DNA of 64,000 bases from DASQPR01 sp963797605 (GCA_963797605.1 CAWCPX010000002.1:186001-250000); one strand, 5' to 3'; positions 45,963 through 55,618 are shown, counted from the first letter of the stretch. Numbers and translations are program-made. The notes: a model not told the origin generated them from the sequence alone.

Positions 45963-46754
45963 GTGGACAACCACGAGTGGACGCCCCGCTCCGCAGAGCT
46001 GTCAGATCTTTCCGGTCGCCGCGCAACCCGCCAGCCCGATCAGCGCCGGGCGGCGTTCGATCCGTACGGTCCCGATGGTCGGTCCGCGGAACGCATCGAC
46101 GAACTCGACGACTGGTCCGGACCGATCACGGGCTCCGGCCTCGGGACCGCCCGCCCGTCGGATCGGGGAGACAACGGCTACTGGGACGACCGCTACGCCG
46201 AACGAGACTCCGCCGGCTACCCGTTGGTGCGGCCCACCGAACGCGCGATTCCGGCGATGCGGTCCGCCCCTGATGGCCCGACGTCCGTCTCCTGGCATTC
46301 GGGTTCGCTCCCGGCCGTCCCCGCCGATCGCGGCGCGGCGTCGGACCGCGGCACCGCCTTGGCCCGCGCCACCGACCCGACCCGCAGGACTGGCCCGGCA
46401 GCCGACGGCCCGATCCTCGGCACGTTCGACGACGACCGTGACTACCAGGCGGTGCTCGGTTGGACGGCGATCTGGTACGGCGTACCCATCGTGGCCTATC
46501 TGATCTGGACTTTGACCCGCAGTGGTGCCCCGAAGGCGATCTGTGTCGGCGTCAGCGAGTGCACGTCGGCTCGGTCCGACGCGTGGTCGGCGATCCTGCA
46601 CAACAGCCTCGGGGTCATCTTCGCGTTGCTGCTCAGCTTCGGCGTGGCCGCCGCGGTGCGGCGCGTGAGCCTGTCGTGGCGGGCGTTGACGCTCGGTTTC
46701 GCCGCCTCGGTAATCGGCGCGGGCATCGCCACGCTGCTGATCTCCGCCGTCTAG
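45963..46754 (+). CDS. Integral membrane protein of unknown function
   Basis: A 263-residue protein. Residues 1-155 are charged and disordered, rich in Arg, Asp, Pro and Gly. Three helices follow: AIWYGVPIVAYLIWTLT, LHNSLGVIFALLLSFGVAAAV and ALTLGFAASVIGAGIATLLIS. A loop between helices 1 and 2 has two cysteines (AICVGVSECTS). This resembles small actinobacterial membrane proteins near dnaB, but no family function is known. The GTG start at 45963 is the first in frame. Confidence 0.7.
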   Translation: MDNHEWTPRSAELSDLSGRRATRQPDQRRAAFDPYGPDGRSAERIDELDDWSGPITGSGLGTARPSDRGDNGYWDDRYAERDSAGYPLVRPTERAIPAMRSAPDGPTSVSWHSGSLPAVPADRGAASDRGTALARATDPTRRTGPAADGPILGTFDDDRDYQAVLGWTAIWYGVPIVAYLIWTLTRSGAPKAICVGVSECTSARSDAWSAILHNSLGVIFALLLSFGVAAAVRRVSLSWRALTLGFAASVIGAGIATLLISAV

Positions 46755-46771
46755 GCTCTCGGCCGAGGGAA

Positions 46772-47290
46772 GGTACGGTAGTACATCGGCATGTCGGCCG
46801 CGACATGCCGTTCGGGAACGGATGCCGCGGTTTGTTGGGGCGGCCGGTTCGCCGGTGTCGAGCTTGATGGCGACGGCGAACGGTATGTGCGGTAGTACAT
46901 GGGGATGTCGGCTGTGACATGCCGTTCGAGGGACAGATGCCCGGTTTGGTTGGGGCGGCCGGTTCGCCCGTGTCGGTCGTGATGACGACGGCGAACGGTA
47001 TGTGGGGTAGTACATCGGCATGTCGGCAGTGACGTGTTGTTCGGGGAACGGATGCTCGGTTTGTCGCGGCTGCCCGCTTGGCCGTTTCGGCGTGATGACG
47101 ACGGCGCACGGTATGTGTCGTAGTACATCGGGATGTCGGCCGCGACATGCCGTTCGAGGGACAGATGATCGGTCTGCTGTGGTTGCCCGTTCGCGTGTGT
47201 TGGGCGGGTTGGGCGTGATAAAGACGGCGGACGGTATGTCTTCCCGCACGTGCTTATGCCGGTCGCGACATGACGTGCGCCGAACGCAAG
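46772..47290 (+). repeat. Array of five about 110-123 bp tandem repeats (forward orientation)
   Basis: Units begin at 46772, 46882, 46997, 47110 and 47233. Consensus: GGTATGTGnnGTAGTACATC, then a palindrome (in unit 1 the ten-base arms CGGCATGTCG/CGACATGCCG at 46787-46796 and 46801-46810), then TTCGAGGGACAGATG, a G/T-rich middle, and GTGATGACGACGGCGAAC. The last, partial unit begins GGTATGTCTTCCCGCAC, nearly the same as the variant first unit of the 34.7-35.2 kb array. No gene is supported in 46755-47347. Confidence 0.88.
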
Positions 47291-47347
47291 CTTGATTTCG
47301 GCTCGCGCACCGCTGCTGACCAGTGCACCCCGATGCTCGCCGACCCT

Positions 47348-47905
47348 TTAGTAGGTGCCGGGCCACTCCGGCAGATGGTGCCCGAGCTTGGCCGACTTCA
47401 TTGCGATCTTCGTCTTCGACCGGGTGTTGCGCGCGGTGCGCTTGGCCGAGCGACGGGCCTCGTTGGTCAGGTGGCTGGCGCGCCATCTCAGGCTCGGCTG
47501 GCCGTTCGTGTCGACGGCGGCTAGCAGCAGGCCGCCGAGCAGGCCGACGTTTTTCAGGAAGTGAATGCGCTGCTGGGCCCGGTCGGTGCCGCGTTCGGCC
47601 TGCCAGAACGCGTGCCCGGCGACGGTCGTCGGCACGAGCGAACCGGCGAGCACGACGGCGGCCGGCCGGCGAAGCGGCGTCTGCAGGAGCACGGCGCTCG
47701 CGACCTGGACAGCGCCGTTCAACCTGATGATGTTGCGAGCCTCCGTCGGCATGGGCACCGGCAGCCGGTCGAACGTCGAGGCTGCGCGATCGGTCATCGC
47801 CTTCGAGCGCGCCTCCAGCTTCTCCGGATGCATGACCGCGTCAGCTCCTTGAACCACGAAGATCGCGCCGAGCATCGCGCGGGCCGCAATACGCACAGGT
47901 CTCAT
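47348..47905 (-). CDS. DoxX family membrane protein
   Basis: A 185-residue protein with four predicted helices. The N-terminal ARAMLGAIFVVQGADAVMHPE and the later HFLKNVGLLGGLLLAAVD are DoxX/SURF4-type features. The C-terminus is strongly basic (ARRSAKRTARNTRSKTKI). DoxX proteins take part in oxidative-stress complexes or quinone chemistry in some bacteria; the role here is unknown. Confidence 0.85.
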   Translation of the reverse strand: MRPVRIAARAMLGAIFVVQGADAVMHPEKLEARSKAMTDRAASTFDRLPVPMPTEARNIIRLNGAVQVASAVLLQTPLRRPAAVVLAGSLVPTTVAGHAFWQAERGTDRAQQRIHFLKNVGLLGGLLLAAVDTNGQPSLRWRASHLTNEARRSAKRTARNTRSKTKIAMKSAKLGHHLPEWPGTY

Positions 47906-47960
47906 GGTTAGTTCATACCCGCCTGGTGCCGGAAATTCACATCGTTCCCGTGAACACGAT

Positions 47961-49187
47961 TTATTCCGCTGGCGGCTGTGTGCGCAGGTAACGCCCGAAA
48001 TGCGGCACCGTGAAGGCGACCGTGCCGCGTTCGCCGCAGTAGATCAGGCCCTTCTTGATCAGCGCGTCCCTGGCGGGCGACAGGCTGGCCGGCTTCCGAG
48101 CCAGGGCGCGGGCGATCTCGGCTGTCGGCACCGCCGCGTCCATGTCGGACGCGATCTCGCCGGAGGACAGTGTCGCCATCGCTCGCATGTATTCACGCTC
48201 GGCCGGCGTCGCGCGTTCGAAGCGGGATCCGAAGAAACCGACGGCGAGCTCCGCCTCGGCTTCGGGGGCGGCGACACGGACGTCGGCGGCGGTGATCGGC
48301 GACGACGGGGCATGGTCCCAGGTGGCCTTGCCGTAGGCCTGGACGAAGTACGGGTAACCGCCGGAAGCCTCGTACAACGCGTCCAGTGCCTTGGCGTCGA
48401 ACTCCACGGTCTCCCGCTGTGCCGGAGCGCAGAGGGCCTGATCTGCGGAAATGCGGTCGAGCCGGTCGATGCGCTGGTAACGAAAGAGCCGCTCCGAGTA
48501 GGACTTCGCGGCCGACAGCAGCGCCGGCAGGTGCGGAAGCCCGGCACCAACCACGATCAGCGGCGCGCCGGTCTGTGACAGCTCGTGGCACGCCGCGCAC
48601 AGCGCCGACACGTCCGCCGCCGAGACGTCCTGCATCTCGTCGATGAACAGCGCGATGCCGGTGCCCACATCGGTCGCCACGCTGGCGGCGTCGCCGAGCA
48701 GTTCGACCAGGTCGATCTCCATGTCGCCGGAGTCGGCGCGGCCCGCCGTCGCCGGCACGTCGATGCCGGGCTGCCACCGGTCACGCAGCTTCGTGGGCGT
48801 GTCGCCATCGCTTCGCAGCGCGAACGCTTTCAGCACGCCGAGGAAGTCGTCGATGCGGTCGGGAGCCCGATGATGCGGCGCGAGTTCACGGATCGCCATG
48901 TGCAGGGCGGCCGACAGCGGGCGCCGGAGCGATTGGTCGGGCCGCGCCTCGATCTTGCCGGTGCCCCAGGACCGGCCGATGGCCTGCGATCGGAGCGTGT
49001 TGAGCAGCACGGTCTTGCCGACGCCACGTAAGCCGGTAAGCACGAGACTGCGTTCTGGCCGGCCGCGGGAGATGCGCTCGAGCACGACGTCGAAGACGGC
49101 GAGTTCCCGATCTCGACCGGCCAGCTCCGGCGGGCGTTGGCCGGCGCCGGGCGCGTACGGGTTGCGTACCGGATCCACGCATCGCAC
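47961..49187 (-). CDS. AAA ATPase with C-terminal winged helix (Orc1/Cdc6-like layout)
   Basis: A 408-residue protein. The N-terminus RNPYAPGAGQRPPELAGRD precedes Walker A LTGLRGVGKT (about 50-59). Walker B is ALFIDEMQDVS (about 178-188), and a sensor-1-like GAPLIVVGAG follows. The C-terminal 70 residues (TAEIARALARKPASLSPARDAL, LIYCGERGTVAFTVPHFGRYL) form a winged helix. The arrangement resembles Orc1/Cdc6 and STAND-type ATPases. Proteins with this N-terminus are common stand-alone genes in actinomycetes; function unknown. Two inverted repeats lie upstream. Starts at 49187 or 49178 (both GTG) are possible. Confidence 0.8.
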   Translation of the reverse strand: MRCVDPVRNPYAPGAGQRPPELAGRDRELAVFDVVLERISRGRPERSLVLTGLRGVGKTVLLNTLRSQAIGRSWGTGKIEARPDQSLRRPLSAALHMAIRELAPHHRAPDRIDDFLGVLKAFALRSDGDTPTKLRDRWQPGIDVPATAGRADSGDMEIDLVELLGDAASVATDVGTGIALFIDEMQDVSAADVSALCAACHELSQTGAPLIVVGAGLPHLPALLSAAKSYSERLFRYQRIDRLDRISADQALCAPAQRETVEFDAKALDALYEASGGYPYFVQAYGKATWDHAPSSPITAADVRVAAPEAEAELAVGFFGSRFERATPAEREYMRAMATLSSGEIASDMDAAVPTAEIARALARKPASLSPARDALIKKGLIYCGERGTVAFTVPHFGRYLRTQPPAE

Positions 49188-49200
49188 CGTATCGGGGTTT

Positions 49201-49298
49201 CTAGCGGGAGCGCTAGATGCCGATAGATGGCATGAGTTGTGTCGTACCTGTCGAGAATGATCTACGGGTGTCTAGCTTTTCCGCTAGACACCCGTAGA
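49201..49298. promoter_or_regulatory. Two inverted repeats sharing CTAGCG/CGCTAG upstream of the AAA ATPase
   Basis: CTAGCG-GGAG-CGCTAG at 49201-49216 lies 14 bases upstream of the ATPase start. A perfect 16-base inverted repeat (49261-49276 with 49283-49298, six-base loop TTTTCC) lies 15 bases past the stop of the next gene. The long one may be a terminator for that gene, although no T-run follows on the reverse strand. The shared CTAGC core in both also suits operators. Confidence 0.55.
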
Positions 49299-49312
49299 CG
49301 ATGCGATCGACG

Positions 49313-50041
49313 TCAGGCGCCCGGTCCGAGGCACAGCACGTAGCTCTTGGAGATGTCGCCACTCGCCGTGAAATGGAAGACGTTGGTGAGGCCGGCGACG
49401 CCGTTGCAGCTGGCGGTCTGATCGGTGCCCTGGATCGTCTTGAGCACCTTGAAACTCGACACGCCGCACGTGGCCACGGAGACGGTCGTGTTGGGCTCCG
49501 GCTCGCCGTTGCTCTGCACGCACTGGCCGGCCGCCGGAATCACGGCCGCCGGCGTGTTCTTGTCGCCGCGGAGGTAGAGGTAGCCACCGACGCCGAGGCC
49601 GACCACCACGACCAACGTGAGCAGCATCGAGAGCACGATGACCGCCGTGTTGCTTTTCTGCCGCGGCGCCTGCCACACCTGCTCGTCGTAGTTGCCGAGC
49701 GGTGGGCCGGGTTGTTCGTACCCCTGGTGATATTGGTTCGGTTGGTATTGGTCTTGCTGGTATTGGTTCGGTTGAACCGGCTGAGCGTTCGGTGTGGCCC
49801 ACTGGTTCGGCTGGTACTGCGGCTGCTGATATTGGTTGTACGGCGGTGCCGGCGCAGCGTGACCCGGCTCGAACGATGCCGGCATCGGTGGCGCCGGCTG
49901 CAACGGTGTCGTCGGAAGCGCCGGCGTCACCGGTGGGTAGAGCTGGGGCGACGGCGAGGCGGGCTGGACCGGGATGGTCTCATCGGTCCACGGATCCGCC
50001 GGCGGCTCCTGGCCCGGGCCGGGAGGGCCATAGGTCGACAT
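49313..50041 (-). CDS. LppU/SCO3897-like membrane protein
   Basis: A 242-residue protein. Residues 1-130 are disordered and rich in Pro, Gln, Tyr and Asn, with NQYQ/QYQPNQ repeats. One helix follows (VIVLSMLLTLVVVVGLGVGGYLYL). The extracytoplasmic domain has GQCVQSNG, VATCGVSSFKVLKTIQGTD and SYVLCLG with four cysteines, the pattern of the actinobacterial LppU/SCO3897 family. Function unknown. The ATG at 50041 follows GGAGGTAG; an upstream ATG in frame is less likely. The 175 bases before it hold no gene. Confidence 0.82.
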   Translation of the reverse strand: MSTYGPPGPGQEPPADPWTDETIPVQPASPSPQLYPPVTPALPTTPLQPAPPMPASFEPGHAAPAPPYNQYQQPQYQPNQWATPNAQPVQPNQYQQDQYQPNQYHQGYEQPGPPLGNYDEQVWQAPRQKSNTAVIVLSMLLTLVVVVGLGVGGYLYLRGDKNTPAAVIPAAGQCVQSNGEPEPNTTVSVATCGVSSFKVLKTIQGTDQTASCNGVAGLTNVFHFTASGDISKSYVLCLGPGA

Positions 50042-50216
50042 CACTACCTCCGTGCGGTTGAAAGGCCCGCCACATGCTGGCGAAGAAGGACCGCGCGAGG
50101 CGGCGGGCCCCAAAAGTATCGCTACCCGTCAACGATCACCATGACCGAAGGGTGGACGTTCGCGCGCCTGATGCTGTTGTGTCGGGAATCCGACGGATCG
50201 GCGAGAGCCCGGCTGG

Positions 50217-53200
50217 TCAGAGCAGGCGGAGTTGATGATCTCTCGGCCGGGCCGGTGCGGATTCACCCCGGTGCTCGAAGAGGCGAGGATCGATCGCGTC
50301 GAGGAAGCGGGTCGGTCGCGCCTCGCGCTCGGAGCCACGGATGTGCCGCCTGCGGGCGTGGCTGACGAAGAGACGATCCTGCGCCCGGGTCAAACCGACG
50401 AAGAAGAGCCGGCGCTCCTCCGCGATGTCATCGTCGGTCTGCTCGCGCCCCGGAAACCGCAGTGGCAACAGCCCGTCTTCGCACCCGACCAGGAAGACGA
50501 CCGGGAACTCCAGGCCCTTCGCGGCGTGCAACGTGAGCAGCGTGACCGCTTGCGCGCGGGGATCGAGCGCGTCGACGTCGGCGCCGGTGGTGACATCGGT
50601 CAGGAACTGCTCGTCATCGTCGCCCGACCGCAACGCCAGCGGTGTCAGCACGTCAACAGCCATGTGGAGGTCGGCCTCGGTGAGCCGGGCCTCGCTCGGC
50701 GGCGGGTCCAGCGTGGGCACCCGGAGCCGCTCGATGATCTGAGCCGAGGCCACGCGCAGCCGCTCCGCGATCGAGCCGGCCGGTGTGAACCGCAGCTCAC
50801 GTGCGATGGCCGCGACGCCCGGGCGATCCCGCAGCCGATCGTGCGACCGCTTCTGCGTCGGAATTCCGCCACGTGTCAGCGCGTCGAGGATCGGAGCCGC
50901 CTGCGCGTCGGTGCGGTAGAGCACGGCGACATCGGCGAACGAAAGCGCGGCCGTCGGCGTGGAGCGACCGTCCACACGGCCGGAGTCGAGCGAGCGGTGC
51001 GACAGCCCGCCGATCAGCTCGTCGATCGTGCGCACGACGAAATCAGCCTCGTCGGCCGCGCTCGCCGCCGGATAGAGCCCGACCTGCGGCGCCTCCGGAT
51101 CGAGCCGAGCCGGGTCCAGGCGCCGGCCACGGACCAGGGAAGTCGGCGCGATCGCCTGCACGGCGGTCGCGAGGATCGGCGCCGACGATCGGTAGTTGCG
51201 AGTCAACCGCGCGACCCGGGCATCGGCGTAGTCGTCGGTGAACCGAAGGAAGAACCCGACGTCAGCGCCACGGAACGAGTAGATGGCCTGGTCCGGGTCC
51301 CCGATTGCGCAGATGTTGCCGTCGGCCGGCACGAGTTGCCGCAACAGCTCGTACTGCGCCGGATCGACGTCCTGGTATTCGTCGACGAACACCCACGGCC
51401 AGCGCGAACGGTACGCCTCGATCAGCTCGGGGTGGCCCTGAAGCATCTCGACGACCAGCGGCACCAGGCGATCCAGTTCCACCGTGACGACGTCATCGTC
51501 CGCCTCGGGCACGGTCTCCTCGGCCACCCGGAACTGCGGCGGCAGGCCGGCCTGGTGCGGGTGTTCGCGGAGCATCGAGAGCGCGAGCGCGTGGAAGGTC
51601 GAGACGGTCACGTCCTCCGCGACCGGGCCGAGCAGCACGCCGAGCCGGCCCCGCACCTCTTCGGCGGCCCGGCGGGTGAACGTGATCGCGAGGCATTCCT
51701 CCGGGAAGACGTCCATGTCGGCGCAGAGGTAGGCGATGCGATGCGTGAGCGTGCGCGTCTTGCCGGTGCCGGGACCGGCGACGATGAGCATCGGGCCGCC
51801 CGGCGCCGACGCGGCCACCCGCTGCAACGCGTCCAGCCGGTCGAGCAGCCCCGTGCCGACGTCTTCCATGCCGGCGAGCATCGGCTCGAACGGTTCGTGC
51901 GGCGACGGCGGCGCCTGGATCGGTGGGGCCGGCTCGGGTTTGACGCGAGGCACGCGCTGCTTCGGCGGTCGCGGCGCGCTCACGCTCGCCTTCGGTTTGA
52001 TCATTGTCTCGGGTACGTCGAACAGCGCGTCCTCGCCCGATCCGGCCCTGGCGACTTCACCGCGATCGAACAGCCGGATGACGCCGTACTCGCCGTCGAA
52101 TCCCGGAGTCCGCCGCACGTCGCCCGCCCGCAGCCGCCGGACCGCCTCGCCGAGCAACTCCCCGCCGACCTTCGTGACGTCGTCGATCGGTGCGTGCCGC
52201 AGGATGTGCAACTCCGGACCGAGCGTGGCGACGAGGTGCCGAAGGTGACCGGTCACCGTTTTCGTACGCGCACCGACGCCGTAGATCTCGCCCAGGATCT
52301 CCCCGAGTGCGACAAGGTGCTCGACATGCGGCTTCGCACCCGGCGGCAGCTCCCCGTCGGGACGGTCAGCGAGTTCGTCGACGCGCGTCTGTACGCCGAC
52401 CGTCACCGGCTTTCCGCACCCCGTACACATGCCTGCTTGAGCTTTTGTCTCGGCGGGTGACCAGCTGACGCCGCACGTGCGGTGGCCGTCGGCGTGGTAT
52501 TTGCCCTCTTCGGGGAAGAACTCGAGGGTGCCGTGGAGCCCGTTCCCGGTACGCAACGCGTCGCGAACGGCGTAGTAGTCGAGCGCGCTCGTCATCGTGG
52601 TCGCTTCACGGCCGAGTGCCGGCAGCGAGTGCGCGTCCGAATTGGAGACGAGACGGTAGCGGTCGAGGCTGCTGACCCGCCAGTTCATCGCGGGGTCGGA
52701 GGAGAGGCCGGTTTCGACGGCGAAGATGTGCTCGGCGAGGTCGGCGTAGCAGTCGGCGATGCGATCGAAGCCGGATTTGGAACCCATCGCGGAGAACCAC
52801 GGCGTCCAGATGTGCGCCGGCACGAGGAAGCCGTCGGGGCTGGCTTCGAGCGTGATTTCCAGCAGGTCGCGGGAGTCGAGACCCAGGATCGGCCGCCCGT
52901 CGGAGCCGAGGTTGCCGATGCGCCCGAGCCGGGTGTTGAAGCGGCTGACGGCGTCGAAGTCGGGCAGGTAGATCAGGTGGTGGACCTTGCGGGTGCGGTC
53001 GTCTCGCTTGTAGATGGTCGAGATCTCGACGGAGAGCATGAAGCGAGCGCGATGCTCGGCCAGGCCCGGCGGTAGCTGGCGCGCGATGTCGGTGGCGAGG
53101 TCGTCGCGCAGCGTGAGCAGGCCCGGCTCGGCCGGCACTCAGCGATTCGCGGAGGTGGTGGAACCATGCCGGATGCGTGAAATCGCCGGTGCCGAGGAGG

Positions 53201-53367
53201 GCGATGCCTTTCGTCGCGGCGCCGGTCGCCAGCGATGCGACCGTAAGGTCTCGGCTGCACGCTCGCGAGTATTTCGAGTGAATGTGCAGGTCAGCGACCC
53301 AGGCATCACGTTCGCCGGACGCGGTGGCGGCAGCGGGCGTGAATGGGGGCACGTCGCATCCTGGCAT
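50217..53367 (-). CDS. Endonuclease Q-like PHP domain fused to UvrD/PcrA-type helicase, one frameshift
   Basis: About 1050 residues. Residues about 20-310 form a PHP phosphoesterase like endonuclease Q/TIGR00375: WVADLHIHSKYSRACS, LLGTGDFTHP, SVEISTIYKRDDRTRKVHHL, PAHIWTPWFSAMGSKSGFD, VSNSDAHSLP. A zinc finger follows (CGVSWSP, then CTGCGKPVTVGV, about 295-325). From about 500 a superfamily-1 helicase begins: AGPGTGKTRTLTHRI, TFTRRAAEEV, VFVDEYQDVDPAQYELL, IGDPDQAIYSFRGAD, LTRNYRSS, TLHAAKGLEFPVVFLVG and VGLTRAQDRL. EndoQ cuts 5' of deaminated bases; joining it to a helicase suggests one-protein lesion cutting and unwinding (inference). One frame change near 53145 separates the first 75 residues. 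The start is ATG 53367. Confidence 0.87.
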
Positions 53368-53440
53368 GCCCGGGTTTGCGCGCGCATCCCGCCACGCGTA
53401 TCCGCGTCACGTTCGGGAAATCGGCCCGGCCGCCCGCGAG

Positions 53441-53677
53441 TCAGCCGCCCGCGAACGGTGGCAGGACGTCGATCGTGCAGTTGCCCGGCAGGGGTGCGGT
53501 GCGATCGTGGCAGGCAAGCCCGTCAACCAGGAACGATGACACGGCGAGCACCGCGGCGATCCGATCGTGTCGGGACGCGACGGTGGTCACGAGGTCGTCG
53601 AGGGTCGCGGCGGGCACGATTTCCTCGGCGGTGCCGGCGGCGGCGCGGGCTCCGGCGAAGTATCGGACGAGTGCCAT
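53441..53677 (-). CDS. moaD: Molybdopterin synthase sulfur carrier MoaD
   Basis: A 78-residue ubiquitin-like protein. MALVRYFAGARAAAGTAEE is the MoaD N-terminus and LPPFAGG is the C-terminal di-glycine tail that carries the thiocarboxylate. The ATG at 53677 lies four bases past the moaA stop. Its partner MoaE is encoded at 35324. Confidence 0.92.
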   Translation of the reverse strand: MALVRYFAGARAAAGTAEEIVPAATLDDLVTTVASRHDRIAAVLAVSSFLVDGLACHDRTAPLPGNCTIDVLPPFAGG

Positions 53678-53681
53678 GGTG

Positions 53682-54698
53682 TCAGCCACCGATCGCGGAC
53701 ATGGGTCGCGACGGTTGCAGGAACAGCGGGTCGTTGATCGCGTGCCCGGGCAGCTTGGCGGCCATGGCTCCACGCCAGCGCTCGGCGATGGCCTCGTCGC
53801 CCAGGCCCGCTCTTAGGGCTCCGCGCAGGTCCGACTCGTCTCGGCTGAACAGGCACGATCGGATCTGGCCGTCGGCCGTCAATCGGGTGCGGTCGCAATC
53901 ACCGCAGAAAGGTCGGGTGACGCTGCCGATGATGCCGACCTTCGCCGGTCGGCCGTCGGCCGCGCGGTAACCCTCGACCACCCAGGTCTCGGCCGGCGCG
54001 GCGCCGCGATGATCCGGATCGGGCCGGAGCGTGAACTCGGTCTTCAGCGCCGCGAGAATGTCGTCGGCGGTGACCATGGTGCCGCGATTCCACACGTGGC
54101 CGGCGTCGAGCGGCATCTGTTCGATGAAGCGCAGCTCATAACCTCGATCGAGCGCAAAGCGCAGCAGTGCGACCGACTCGTCGTCGTTGACGTCACGCAT
54201 CAGCACCGAGTTGAGCTTGACCGGCGTCAGCCCGGCCGCGGTCGCGGCTTCGAGACCCGCGAGCACGTCGGTCATGCGGTCGCGCCTCGTTAACGCGGTG
54301 AAGCGAGCGCGGTTGAGCGTGTCGAGCGAGACGTTGACGCGATCGAGACCCGCCGCCGCGAGTGGTGCGGCGAGGCGGGCGAGGCCGATGCCGTTGGTCG
54401 TGATGGAGATGCTCGGGCGCGGTGCCAGGGCGGCTGTCGCGGCCACGATCGCCAGGAGGCCGGGCCGGATCGTCGGCTCGCCGCCGGTGAACCGGACCTC
54501 CCGGACGCCAAGTCGGGAAACCGCGATGTCGATCAGCCGCACGATCTCGTCGTCTGTCAGCACGTCCTTGCTCGGCAGCCAGTCGAGACCTTCGGCGGGC
54601 ATGCAGTAGGTGCACCGAAGATTGCATTTGTCGGTCAACGACACCCGGAGGTCGACAGCCGTGCGGCCGTAGCTGTCAACGAGAGCGCCGATGGTCAT
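53682..54698 (-). CDS. moaA: GTP 3',8-cyclase MoaA
   Basis: A 338-residue radical-SAM enzyme that begins molybdopterin synthesis from GTP. The radical-SAM cluster motif is CNLRCTYC (about residues 22-29), followed by VREVRFTGGEP. The C-terminal cluster residues are in RPFCGDCDRTRLTADG and RSCLF, and the protein ends in the conserved IGG. ATG 54698 overlaps the fructosamine-kinase stop by four bases. An upstream extension of the open frame lies inside that gene and is not used. Confidence 0.96.
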   Translation of the reverse strand: MTIGALVDSYGRTAVDLRVSLTDKCNLRCTYCMPAEGLDWLPSKDVLTDDEIVRLIDIAVSRLGVREVRFTGGEPTIRPGLLAIVAATAALAPRPSISITTNGIGLARLAAPLAAAGLDRVNVSLDTLNRARFTALTRRDRMTDVLAGLEAATAAGLTPVKLNSVLMRDVNDDESVALLRFALDRGYELRFIEQMPLDAGHVWNRGTMVTADDILAALKTEFTLRPDPDHRGAAPAETWVVEGYRAADGRPAKVGIIGSVTRPFCGDCDRTRLTADGQIRSCLFSRDESDLRGALRAGLGDEAIAERWRGAMAAKLPGHAINDPLFLQPSRPMSAIGG

Positions 54699-55618
54699 TG
54701 CTCGACCGTAGCGCGCACGGCCGACATCACGGGGTCGCGATAGCCGGCGCCGAACATCGCCGTGTGCACGAGAAGCAGATGGAGCTGGTGCAACGGGACG
54801 CGAGAGCGCCAACCCGGCGAAAGTGGCCATACCTCTTCGTACCCGCTGACGATCTCGCGTATGTGTGGCGCGCCGCCGAACAGCATCAACTCGGCCAGAT
54901 CGGTCTCGCGATGGCCCCCGTGCGCGGCCGGATCGATGAGGTAGACCGGACCGGCCGCGGACCACAGCAGGTTGCCCGGCCACAGGTCACCGTGCACGCG
55001 TGAAGGCGGCTCGGCATCGGCGTCGCCCGCGTAGACGGCGATGTCGGCGATCATGCGTTCGATCTCGTCGACATCGGCCGCGCCGATCGCACCACGGTCG
55101 CGAGAAAGTCGCAGGTAGGGCCGCAGCCGTAACTCTGCGAACCACCTCGACCACGGGCCGGTCGCGGGGGTGTTGTCCATCGGGAGCGCGCCGATGTAGC
55201 CGGCCCACGGGGCGCCGAAGGTCTCGCTGCCGGAGCGGTGGGTGGTCGCGAGCCGGGCACCGAAAGCACGGGCGGCATCGGGTGCCGGCGGCCCCTCCTC
55301 GATCCAGTCCAGTGCGAGGAGCTGCGGCAACGCGACGACGATGGTCGGCAACGGGGCACCGCCGGGCACCCGCAGCCACTCGATGCCGGCCGCTTCCGCC
55401 TCGAAGAACCCGGGTGGCGTGGCGGTTTTGTCGCTGCCCGGCGAGGTCGCTGATGACGCGTCGGGCCAGGTCTTCATGAAGATCGAGTTGCCGTCGTCGA
55501 GGGTCAGGCGGGACGCCGCGTTAATGGAGCCACCGTGGATCGGGGTCTCGCGGATGCGCTGGTGCGTGAGAAACGTCGGCAAATGTTCCGGGTGCGTGCG
55601 CAGATAGGCGAGGTCCAC
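54695..55618 (-). CDS. Fructosamine kinase family protein
   Basis: A 307-residue aminoglycoside-phosphotransferase-like kinase. FMKTWP gives the ATP lysine, EAEAAGIEWLR the pairing glutamate, SRVHGDLWPGNLLW the catalytic loop and YLIDPAAHGGHRETDLAEL the metal site. Fructosamine kinases repair glycated proteins; some bacterial members act on other ketosamines. It is coupled to moaA by a four-base overlap, although no functional link is known. Confidence 0.9.
   Translation of the reverse strand: MDLAYLRTHPEHLPTFLTHQRIRETPIHGGSINAASRLTLDDGNSIFMKTWPDASSATSPGSDKTATPPGFFEAEAAGIEWLRVPGGAPLPTIVVALPQLLALDWIEEGPPAPDAARAFGARLATTHRSGSETFGAPWAGYIGALPMDNTPATGPWSRWFAELRLRPYLRLSRDRGAIGAADVDEIERMIADIAVYAGDADAEPPSRVHGDLWPGNLLWSAAGPVYLIDPAAHGGHRETDLAELMLFGGAPHIREIVSGYEEVWPLSPGWRSRVPLHQLHLLLVHTAMFGAGYRDPVMSAVRATVEQ

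Noticed and set aside
46755..47340. Small protein genes with repeated MYYRTYRS-like peptides
   Set aside because: The open frames only follow the repeat units, shift frame between units and have no ribosome sites. The repeat is better explained at DNA or RNA level.
49261..49298. Inverted repeat as transposon end
   Set aside because: The arms are only six bases apart, there is no transposase and no target-site duplication. It is a hairpin.
50232..52460. 742-codon forward open frame opposite the PHP-UvrD gene
   Set aside because: It runs antisense to clear helicase motifs and shows no domain of its own.
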